A stretch of DNA of 64,000 nt, from positions 192,021 to 256,020 of the forward strand of contig BJOX01000057.1 in assembly GCA_009731375.1 (NCBI GenBank). Direction: 5' to 3'. Below, piece after piece: positions 1-10,417 of this stretch; positions within the stretch are counted from its first letter, which is position 1; each line of letters begins with the position of its first letter. This DNA is from Paulinella micropora. Taxonomy: Eukaryota; Cercozoa; Imbricatea; Euglyphida. The notes under the pieces are model-generated. The model was given only the letters and a program-made list of their open reading frames with translations, was not told where the DNA came from and ran no database searches. Position numbers and translations under genes: made by a program.

Positions 1-2899
1 GCTCTGGCAGCTTATCCCATTGTGCTTGTGCTGCTCTGCTGTATTGACCCGTCGTTGAGTCGTTGTCAATGTGTTTCTTTGATGACCGCCTAGTGTTGTA
101 GTTATGAACAGCTGTGATTGGTCGGATATTGTTGTAGTGAAGGGGAAGGAAAGCCTTGAAGGCTGGGTAAATAAGGGAGTGTGCATCCATGCATACGCTG
201 TACTTATACATGTTAAGTATGTTGAGTAAGCGTAGTTTGGCAAAAAGAGGCTTGGTAGGTGTTCTCCATGATTTGAGACATATCAGACGGACTATACGTT
301 TTTGGATGATAATGAGTGGATGTATAATGGTGTTGTAGTCATCAGATCCCCATATAGAGATACCATACATAAGTAGGGGGTATACATGTGCATAGTAAAG
401 TTGGAGGAGGATGTGAGTGGGAAGTAGGCTGTTCACATAACGAAACATTTGGACGAATGGTTGAAGGCGGAATATAATAGATTGTATATGTTCACGGAAG
501 GACAGGTTGCTTTGGATGATTGTACCTAATACTTTTACCTTTCGTTCTTGTTGGAGCCTCTTGCCGTCGATAGTCAAGTCGAGCTGCACCTTCTGTTCGT
601 GCTTGTGGAAGATAGTGTAGGTGGTTTTGGTGGGGTTGGGTACTAGGTTATGTCTGTAGAAATAGTTGACAAGGTTCGTTGTATCAGTTTGTGCTTGCTC
701 TTGGAGTTGTTCTTTATTCTTAGCAGCAATGATAAGTGTGGTGTCATCTGCGTATGCAAAGACTGTCCCGTGTGTTAGTGAAAGTATAATATCATTGATG
801 TATAGAATGAAGAGCGTTGTTGAGAGTGTGCTACCTTGCGGGATCCCATGTGTGATCTTGCGTGGATAAGAACGAGCATATTGGGTAAATACTGTTTGGT
901 ATCGTTTTGTGAGGTATGATTTAAAAAAGGTAGTGGTGTTATCGCTAAAATTTATATTATTTCGTAGTTTATGGATCAGTGTTTCATGATCTATAGTGTC
1001 ATAGGCTTTCGATAGGTCAATAAATAGAGCAAGTACATACCTTCCTGGGCCTTTGAGGTTTTGGATGTGATTTAAGATGGTTTGTGTAGTGATTGTTGTG
1101 TTCGAGTGTGGTCGGAAGGCGTATTGAGTTCGGGAGAGGATGTCGTACCTGGTAAGGTGGGCCATCAGTTGCTTGTTGAGTATAGTGTCAAAGACCTTAG
1201 CAATAATCGGCAGTAGCGAGATAGGTCTGTAATTCTCAGGCAGCGTTCTATCTTTAGCTTTATATATTTCAATAACTTTAGTTATTTTTAGTGCATCAGG
1301 GTATTGGTTATGTTCTATAGCTTTATTAAAGAGCGTTGTTAATATCGGGGCAATGTACTTTGTAAGGTCTTGCATGATGGCTGGTTTTATTTTGTTTATA
1401 TCTTCTGCTTTGTTTCTGTTAATTGCTTTCAGTGTATCAACTACATCATCCTGCAAAATGCGTTTGAGTGTAAAGGGAGGCAGTTTTCTCTGTGTTAGGT
1501 CTATTTCCTCTTCTCTGACTTTATGTTCTTGGGGGATTTGGGCACTGACCTTGGAGCCGACCGTCGTGTAGTGTCTGTTGAGTGCATTGGCAATACCTTT
1601 GGGGTCGGTGATTACCTTATCATCTACGCGGAGTTGGGTGGGCGAGGTCTTCAGACCTTGTGTCTGTGGGATCAGCTTTCTCAACGCATTCATACGTTTT
1701 TTTGGATCGTGACTTAGTTTTTCCATTAAGGTAGTCATGTATGCTTTCTTAGCTTTCTTAATCTCTCTATTAGTTTTATTTCTATGCTTATTATACTTAG
1801 TTCTATTACTTTTAACTGGGCATGCTATTTTTATTTCATACAGTTCTCTTTGTTTCTTAATCATGGCTCTAATTTCATTATTGCACCATGGTTTCCATTT
1901 TCGTTTCTTTACACGCTTTTCATATTTTTCTACCACTGCCTTAATAGCTGTATGTATTTTATTTATATAATTATTAGGAGTATCGTTATTTAGTTCTGGG
2001 TCAAGAACTTGCTTAAGTTCATAAATTATTTCTTCTGTTATTATTTCCTTCTTGTCTTCATATCTCTTATTTCTTAGGATTTTATTATTATTTTTCTTAT
2101 GTGTGATTGGGGTGTGAAAGATAGCATAGATGGGATGGTGATCAGAGATGCATGTAGGTAAGACATCAGATGTGATATCGCAGGTGAGTGTCGTTAATAT
2201 AACATCAAGCAATGTATGGCTCTTTGCTTTGCGGGTGGGATTTTTGATTGTGGTGAAGAGGTTGTTGATTGCAAGGAAGTCACATACCTGTTTTGTAGGG
2301 CGCAAGAGATCAAGGTTAAGGTCACCAACAATCGTGATGCTCGTGTGTGGGGAGGCAGAGAGGATACCTTGCATGTAGTTTTGGAGCTCTTGGAAGAAAG
2401 CGCAGTCGTAGGATTGTGAGAGTGGTCTTTTGTAGATATGGAATATGGTGTGGATTGGATTATTTTTATGTTCTGTGCTGTGTATCTGCATGATTACGCC
2501 AGAGGCTTTTGAGATTTTAGATTCAGAGATTGTGATGTGCATATCGTTTTTATAGTAGACCGACACATCTGTGGTATGATAGGATGTGTATGTTGGGATT
2601 GGGAAGTGAGTGTGTGGTGTACCTGGTGTTATTTTTGATTCCGTAAGTGATATAATGTCTGGGATGAAGTGAGTGCAGTCAGGGTTGGATAGATGGTTAA
2701 GTAGGGTTTGGTGGCTTCCTGTTATACCACGGATATTCGTATGATATATAGAGAAGTGTTTGTTTACCTTGGGGGGAAGAGATGTGAGGTGTGGGTGTAT
2801 GATTTGTGCTGGTGGGTGTGGTGCATTGTTGCAATTGGGTTGAGTCTGTTCTGGTAGGTGTTCCAGGGGTAGGGGGTTGGGCTGTAATAAGGAGCTCAT
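1..2899 (-). CDS. LINE ORF2: endonuclease plus reverse transcriptase (partial at window edge)
   Basis: This is the catalytic protein of a non-LTR retrotransposon, which nicks target DNA and copies its RNA there. I checked the frame codon by codon from the ATG at 2899-2897 to base 2 and found 966 codons with no stop, so the ORF is open at the left edge. The N-terminal apurinic-type endonuclease shows an early Asn (TNIRG), a Glu in SLTESKI, VGDLNLD near 2320 and SDHHPI. The reverse transcriptase follows with YRPISLLPIIAKVFD, FIDLSKAYDTIDHE, GIPQGSTLS and the catalytic FAYADD at about 741-758. Both catalytic sites lie in one frame. It starts 3 bp after the ORF1 stop. The RT looks jockey/CR1-like, but the clade is not assigned. 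It appears intact within the window. Confidence 0.93.
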   Translation of the reverse strand, partial: MSSLLQPNPLPLEHLPEQTQPNCNNAPHPPAQIIHPHLTSLPPKVNKHFSIYHTNIRGITGSHQTLLNHLSNPDCTHFIPDIISLTESKITPGTPHTHFPIPTYTSYHTTDVSVYYKNDMHITISESKISKASGVIMQIHSTEHKNNPIHTIFHIYKRPLSQSYDCAFFQELQNYMQGILSASPHTSITIVGDLNLDLLRPTKQVCDFLAINNLFTTIKNPTRKAKSHTLLDVILTTLTCDITSDVLPTCISDHHPIYAIFHTPITHKKNNNKILRNKRYEDKKEIITEEIIYELKQVLDPELNNDTPNNYINKIHTAIKAVVEKYEKRVKKRKWKPWCNNEIRAMIKKQRELYEIKIACPVKSNRTKYNKHRNKTNREIKKAKKAYMTTLMEKLSHDPKKRMNALRKLIPQTQGLKTSPTQLRVDDKVITDPKGIANALNRHYTTVGSKVSAQIPQEHKVREEEIDLTQRKLPPFTLKRILQDDVVDTLKAINRNKAEDINKIKPAIMQDLTKYIAPILTTLFNKAIEHNQYPDALKITKVIEIYKAKDRTLPENYRPISLLPIIAKVFDTILNKQLMAHLTRYDILSRTQYAFRPHSNTTITTQTILNHIQNLKGPGRYVLALFIDLSKAYDTIDHETLIHKLRNNINFSDNTTTFFKSYLTKRYQTVFTQYARSYPRKITHGIPQGSTLSTTLFILYINDIILSLTHGTVFAYADDTTLIIAAKNKEQLQEQAQTDTTNLVNYFYRHNLVPNPTKTTYTIFHKHEQKVQLDLTIDGKRLQQERKVKVLGTIIQSNLSFREHIQSIIFRLQPFVQMFRYVNSLLPTHILLQLYYAHVYPLLMYGISIWGSDDYNTIIHPLIIIQKRIVRLICLKSWRTPTKPLFAKLRLLNILNMYKYSVCMDAHSLIYPAFKAFLPLHYNNIRPITAVHNYNTRRSSKKHIDNDSTTGQYSRAAQAQWDKLPE

Positions 2900-2902
2900 G
2901 GC

Positions 2903-5130
<2,228 letters not shown>

Positions 5131-5520
5131 TTGCCAGAAGAAAAGGAAAGAAAGAGAAAAAGAACAAGAGAAAGAAGAAGAAGAAAATTATTTTAGTATC
5201 AGCCCAGCTGATTTTTTTTCAAGTGATCCTGTGATATTGAAACCAAAGAAAAGTGCTAGCTGTAAGCAAGGCTTTTTTTCGATGTACAGAGCTGTTACTT
5301 CATCAGAAAGTGAGACGACAGATACTGATAGCGCTTAAAAAAAGGAAGAAAAAGAAAAGTTTATATGGAAAAGCATGGAAGGAACAGACAGTAGAACCAT
5401 GACAAAAAGCATCTAGATGAGGTAGGATCACAAAACCATCTTCATTGAGGCCCAATGCAACAACATACGATGAGACGCAGTAAATAATAGTAATAGAATA
5501 CTAGTACTAGTACACACAGA
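5131..5520. other. Unassigned spacer between microsatellites
   Basis: The segment begins purine-rich (GAAAAGGAAAGAAAG), then becomes mixed. An open frame running out of the ATAC repeat ends at 5338 with a Ser/Asp-rich tail. No homology is recognised, and I do not call a gene. Confidence 0.4.
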
Positions 5521-5533
5521 AGAGTAATAGTAA

Positions 5534-5571
<38 letters not shown>

Positions 5572-5661
5572 AGTAGTAGTAGTAGTCTAGTACTAGTACT
5601 AGTACTAGTAGTAGTAGTACTAGTAGTAGTAGTGTTAGTGCTGTTATTATATTTATATTTA

Positions 5662-5731
<70 letters not shown>

Positions 5732-5812
5732 TCAGTATATACTATTATTATTATTATTATTATTACTATTCAGTATATACTATTATTATTATTATTATTA
5801 ATTTATTGCCCA
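5521..5812. repeat. (TAG)n and (ATT)n microsatellites
   Basis: TAG repeats (about 5527-5634) are followed by ATT repeats (about 5650-5730). A duplicated block containing TTCAGTATATACTATTATT then recurs (about 5730-5800), so the array grew by unit duplication as well as slippage. Confidence 0.95.
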
Positions 5813-5950
5813 GTGGTCAAGTTCTACCATCTGGGCCCTGTCGCCAGTTCGATTCCCGTCGGTGCCACCAGTATTTTCATTCAACATACCGGTCCGTCTA
5901 GACCAGTATTTTCATTGAACATACCGGTCCGTCTGGAAGTGTTGGAACTG
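5809..5950 (+). repeat. tRNA-like SINE fragment
   Basis: It contains an RNA polymerase III type B-box match (AGTTCGATTCCCG at about 5849), preceded by GCCCAGTGGTCAAGTTCTACC, where an A-box would lie, and followed by GGTGCCACC. A 32-33 bp segment (ACCAGTATTTTCATT.AACATACCGGTCCGTCT) is then repeated in tandem. It starts right at the end of an ATT array. A SINE head is the best reading; a functional tRNA is unlikely because no clean cloverleaf is apparent. Confidence 0.5.
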
Positions 5951-6026
5951 CCTTTGCGGGGGTGTCATTAGAGCTTATCGTCAATTCTTCGTACTCCCCT
6001 CACGGGTGAGACGATGGAGGCGCATG

Positions 6027-6084
6027 NNNNNNNNNNNNNNNNNNNNNNNNNNNNNNNNNNNNNNNNNNNNNNNNNNNNNNNNNN
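6027..6084. other. Assembly gap (58 N)
   Basis: Run of N between the SINE-like segment and the next ATT array, so any link across it is unproven. Confidence 0.99.
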
Positions 6085-6086
6085 TC

Positions 6087-6122
<36 letters not shown>

Positions 6123-6130
6123 GATTATTA

Positions 6131-6213
<83 letters not shown>

Positions 6214-6416
6214 GAGTACATAGGCCATCGGTCCTTTCCATGGGCTGATTGGTATAAAGCTCCTAGAGTAATGTTCTATGCCGTCACTTCCTTTATTCCA
6301 CCGATTGGTGTGGAGACTTTCCTTATGGAATGGAGGACTGGATGCACATGGCCTTTTGGCTCAGCAATTGGCAGGAGATACACTATTATTATTATTATTA
6401 TTATTATTATTAAATT
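6085..6416. repeat. ATT microsatellites flanking a 170-bp unique unit
   Basis: (ATT)n spans about 6091-6213 and again 6384-6411. Between them is a unit beginning GAGTACATAGGCCATCGG and ending GGCAGGAGATACACT. A unit flanked on both sides by the same triplet looks like a short interspersed element inserted in, or seeding, a microsatellite. No family is recognised. Confidence 0.6.
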
Positions 6417-6997
6417 TAGTATAATTTAATGTAAGTAATTAATTAATATTTTCATACTCTAAGAAAAATAAATTTAAATATATAAACTTGATATAACTTC
6501 TGATAGTAGACTCGAACTTCCACTTAATTGTAAAATTTTATTAATTAATAATGTAGAGAAGTCCGGTTGCAGGAATCTTTTCGGACGTCATTAATAACTT
6601 GAATGGTTTTATGTACCATATCATTGTCCGAGCCATGTTCTACACAACTTCTTCCTTTTTTTCTTGAATCAAGTTTGGGAAACCGCATTTGTTCAAATTA
6701 GAATGTAATATATTTCAATAGATGATGGCATGATTCAATGTCTAACTATTTTTCAACTTATATTAATAAGGTTTTTAAAAAATTTCTGCGGGAGCGGCGG
6801 GCAGCCCGGCACCTGCCACTCGGACGGCGCAGGATAAACATTGGACGGTAAGGCTGCGTCACTGCCACGGTGGCCCTGCATGGCTCACTGATGTTGCTTG
6901 AAAAACCTAGACTCATGATATAATACAAGCTCAGTTGTATTGTATATCTTTTACACTTAACATGGTACGGTTTGAATCAAGTTCGTAGTATATTCTG
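6417..6997. other. AT-rich intergenic DNA left of piggyBac
   Basis: I see no supported gene here. There is a short GC-rich patch at 6787-6880 in an otherwise AT-rich stretch. TTAA at 6998-7001 is the piggyBac target site. Confidence 0.6.
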
Positions 6998-7282
6998 TTA
7001 ACCCTTAACCCGGCAGGCGCCACATTTGTGGATCATTGCCACAAATGTGGCAGTGTTTTTCAAACTGAATAAAATCATCAACGTAATAATACTGAAATAA
7101 GCTGGATATTAATATTTCAAGACATGCTCTATCGATACGTCAAGGTATCATAATGGAGGTAAAATCTTATCGGGAAGTGACTTAATTATGTTGTGAAAAA
7201 TAGGTGCCAACCACTGTTTTTTTCTGCTTTTCGGGACCACGTTTTTTGAGGAAATCGCCACTTCAAGTTTTTTTCCATCTTC

Positions 7283-8100
7283 ATGTCTGCACACCCTGAC
7301 CTTCTGAAGACCAGTGTGCGTGTTCCCGTCAGGGAATTTGAAGAAAATTATGCGCAACAGAAATGGCCTCAGGAGTGGAAAACGAAAACCATAGATGGAA
7401 CTGTAGCCAGGCCGTATGGCCGCACGAAAAAAAAGTTCTGGGTCGATTGGGACAATGCGGACGAGGAGGAATCTTGATTGCCTCTGAAATCCTGAAGTAC
7501 AAAATTGGAATGGAGGAGGAATTAGACGAGGGTGGGTCTGGGAAAGGCAAGGGGGCAGAAAAGTCACTGCACAAACGTCGATTTCACGAGTGAGTCGAGT
7601 TTGATTTACACACACTTTTTTCCCCCTCCATGGTTTGTTTATCTGCATCGTGTGTAGATTGGAAGACTTACCCAGCGAACACTCTGACGACCCAGAATAC
7701 ATGTACCCTCCCCTTGCTCTTCCATGTTTTTTTTTGTTTATTCTGCTAGTTGACAGTAAGCACAGTTGGAAATCTTTGCTTGGTCCTTTTTTGATGTTAC
7801 AAAAGTTTCTAGTTTGTTACTGCCGCATGCTGTGCTTCTTTTCTTGTGCACTAGCCCTTCCGCAGAAGCTACCGAGTCAGAGCAAGAACAGGAACAAGGG
7901 GGAGGTCAGGGGAGTGATGGTGACGACGAGCCCCTGCTCAACGTAGATGCAGGTTTGGTGAGTGAAGATGATGTCCCAGACGAAGTGAGTGGTGAGAAAG
8001 AAGAGGAAGTAGCAACGGGGTCGAGGGTGAGGAGGAAGAATCCTTACCTCGTAGTAAGTTTAAAGACAGCAAGGAATGGACGGGAGAACGCAGTGCCGAG
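7283..8100 (+). CDS. piggyBac transposase N-terminal acidic exons (approximate)
   Basis: Coding-like pieces precede the DDE domain in changing frames. One is at about 7283-7477 (ending in Asp/Glu) and another acidic Glu/Gln/Asp-rich piece is at about 7858-8100. Between them is a T-rich stretch ending TTGTGCACTAG at 7857, a plausible intron acceptor. Acidic N-termini are common in piggyBac transposases. Exon limits are not proven, and the junction to the DDE frame near 8080-8170 needs either a splice or an indel. Confidence 0.45.
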
Positions 8101-9431
8101 CCATACCTAGCAGTCCAGGACTTCCAAAACCGAACCTCCAGTCGAAAACCCCCCTTTCCCTGTCGATGCTCGATATATTTTACTTACTTATTCCGCTTGA
8201 GTTTTGGCAGTCCGTAGTCGTAAGTACCAATAAGTATGCACAATATAAGCGTAAGCACAGTACTGTAGAACGTCAGCGGCCTTGGCAAGCGGTCACCCTT
8301 GCGGACATACTTTCATTTTTAGCTATAATTTTGTTCATGGGGGTGATGGGTCTGCCCGCTGAGACTGATTACTGGCAAGGGACCTCATCCCCCATCTGGC
8401 AGTTTCCAGACCTGTCCGACTTCATGTCCTTTAAGCGATTTGAGGACATAAAGCGATATTTTCATCTGGTTGACCCCAGACAGGAGGTGTCTCGGGACTC
8501 GCCGAATTTCGACAAGTTATTCCAAATACGTCCCTTCCTATTGCTACTGAATGAAAATTTCCGTGATTTGTTTTGGTTGGGGCAGTGGGTCAGCCTGGAC
8601 GAGGGCATGATCCCCTTCAAAGGACGGAGCTTTTTGAAGCAGTACCTACCAATGAAACCAATCAAATGGGGGTTCAAACTCTTTGCTTTGTGTTGCGCTG
8701 CAACAGGTTACTTTTACATCCTCATTGCTTACGAAGGGGAAGGGACGGTGAATGACGATACAGGGCACGGCATGACTTATCATGTCGTTAACAAGCTGCT
8801 TGACATGGCTGACATCGAAAACACCAATAGAATCTTAGTTTGCGATCGTTATTACACAAGTCTGCAACTTTTTTTTGACTTGGCCTTCAAAAGAGGCATA
8901 GAATGTATTGGCACCGTCATGAGGAATAGGCTGCACTCTGCAGCAGGGTTTTTTGATGAAATTACAAAAAAAAAAAGTGAGAGGGGAGCGTCTGCAATGG
9001 CAACGTGGAGCAAGCACGGTGTAACCATGCATGCAGTGGCGTGGAACGACACTAAGGTGGTATTATTCTTATCTACCATTTTGGGGGGTGCAAGCACTAC
9101 AGTGCCAAGGGTGCTTCGGGGTGGTGGGGGGAGAAAAGTCGATGTGCCATGCTTTGAAATAGCAAAGGCATACACCGCCCACATGGGTGGAGTCGATGTC
9201 GGGGATCAGATGCGCTTGCGCTATGGTGTGGAGAAGGCCATGCGCTTCAATAAGCCTTGGTTCAAAATGTTTGCGGGTCTACTGGATATTGCTGTAACCA
9301 ATGCCACAATCATATACAAGCACTACCACCCACAAACGGAGCGTAAAACCATGCTAAAACACCTAATGCAGTTGCTGGGGCAGGCTGAGGTCATGAGAGG
9401 TAGTAGGTCCAGTGTGGTCGTGGGAAGGTAG
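8076..9431 (+). CDS. piggyBac transposase, DDE domain (C-terminus cut by an in-frame stop)
   Basis: This protein excises and reinserts the element at TTAA. The DDE fold is clear: VSLDEGMIPFKG (Asp near residue 175), ILVCDRYYTS (Asp near 257) and GGVDVGDQ (Asp near 374), with AWNDTK before the third Asp. The true N-terminus is upstream. An acidic exon-like segment at about 7858-8100 follows a likely AG acceptor at 7857, and the ATG at 8076 lies inside that overlap, so the start is uncertain. The frame stops at TAG 9429-9431. In the same frame beyond it, at 9510-9572, a CxxC...C segment resembles the usual C-terminal Cys-rich domain, so this copy has lost that domain through one nonsense codon. 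It is probably inactive unless the stop is read through. Confidence 0.9.
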   Translation: MDGRTQCRAIPSSPGLPKPNLQSKTPLSLSMLDIFYLLIPLEFWQSVVVSTNKYAQYKRKHSTVERQRPWQAVTLADILSFLAIILFMGVMGLPAETDYWQGTSSPIWQFPDLSDFMSFKRFEDIKRYFHLVDPRQEVSRDSPNFDKLFQIRPFLLLLNENFRDLFWLGQWVSLDEGMIPFKGRSFLKQYLPMKPIKWGFKLFALCCAATGYFYILIAYEGEGTVNDDTGHGMTYHVVNKLLDMADIENTNRILVCDRYYTSLQLFFDLAFKRGIECIGTVMRNRLHSAAGFFDEITKKKSERGASAMATWSKHGVTMHAVAWNDTKVVLFLSTILGGASTTVPRVLRGGGGRKVDVPCFEIAKAYTAHMGGVDVGDQMRLRYGVEKAMRFNKPWFKMFAGLLDIAVTNATIIYKHYHPQTERKTMLKHLMQLLGQAEVMRGSRSSVVVGR

Positions 9432-9509
9432 AAGTGTACTGGCCACCTCCTATCTGCCTCAGTCGTACCAGGTGAAAAAAAACAACCAGCAAAGCTCGGA
9501 AATGCTGTT

Positions 9510-9575
9510 CAATGCGTAGTGTGCATGCTCAACGGGGTCAGGAAGCGTACCCGTGCTTACTGCTCTAATTGACGC
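9510..9575 (+). pseudogene. Detached Cys-rich tail of the piggyBac transposase
   Basis: This segment is in frame with the transposase ORF but lies after its TAG. It encodes a short CVVC...C cluster with basic residues and ends at TGA. Cys-rich C-terminal domains bind subterminal repeats in piggyBac. Position and frame make this the severed domain. Confidence 0.7.
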
Positions 9576-9909
9576 TTCTTTTTTTTGCCGTACCGGTGAT
9601 TGCTTCGCGTGGCACACACGCAACACCTTCGTCGCTCCAGCGCGAGCCAGGATGCAGCCAATTGATGCTTGATTAAAATGACCTTTGACGTTATTAATGA
9701 CTGATTTTTTTTATAGTTCGCTTAAGTATGACGGAATTATTTAATACAAACAAAGTACTGCTACTATTGCCACGTTTGTGGCTTAAAAACTTGAACGATC
9801 CACAAGATCCACAAATGTGGTTTTAATCCTCAAATGTGGATTGCCGGGTTAAGGGTTAATGCTATGATGCAGCTTTTTCTTCCGAGTGGCGGGAGATTTA
9901 TAGACATGT

Positions 9910-10417
9910 TTAAAGACTAACCAGGGTCCTTGCATGCGCAATTGCTTCGATATTCTCTGCTTCTGGTGTGTCTGTAGGATCATAGTCCTCGACTGTTGAA
10001 GAAGCAAAAACATTCTCACGCTGCTGCAGCGATGCTTCCGCCTCATTGATCGGAGCTGCGGCTAAAGCCTCGCCCACGGCAGATGCATCACTGCTCGCAG
10101 GAACCGAAGCAGACTGAGGATCACTAGCCAAGGGTAGTAAAGGAAACATAGCAGCCAACTTTTCAAAAGCGGCCTGTCCCAAACCCAAAGTTTTTGCTAT
10201 GTCCATCTTTTTGTCATCCCTGCATCAATCAAACCAAGAAATGTTTCAGCGAGAAAAAAACCCTTAAAGACACGGTAGAACTTACAGAGCCGAGGTGTCC
10301 GCGGAAATCTCGCTTTGAATAGATTTGCTCTGGAGGTAAAGTCCCATCAAAGTTTGGAGCTTTTGTCGAAATTGTGATGTAAGATCCTCGATGCGTTCTT
10401 CATCAGTTGACCCAGTT
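9910..10417 (-). CDS. Methyltransferase gene, last two exons
   Basis: The exon at about 10284-10417 follows an AAACGTCAG acceptor and reads QTGSTDEERIEDLTSQFRQK to a GTAAGT donor. The last exon, about 9910-10218, follows TTGATGCAG and encodes an Ala/Ser/Glu-rich tail ending at 9910. The tail ends about 50 bp from the piggyBac insertion. Confidence 0.6.

Larger units (their letters stand above)
7002..9855 (+). mobile_element. piggyBac-superfamily DNA transposon with TTAA target duplication
   Basis: Both ends are visible. TTAA at 6998-7001 is followed by CCCTTAACCCGGCA, and the right end is its exact reverse complement, TGCCGGGTTAAGGG (9842-9855), followed by TTAA (9856-9859). That gives 14-bp perfect terminal inverted repeats. 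Subterminal copies of CCACATTTGTGG / CCACAAATGTGG lie at both ends (about 7020-7052 and 9768-9840). The length of 2854 bp is typical of autonomous members. Confidence 0.95.

Noticed and set aside
5809-5890. Functional tRNA gene.
   Set aside because: It has a B-box but no convincing cloverleaf, and it is followed by a repeated tail, so a SINE fragment fits better.
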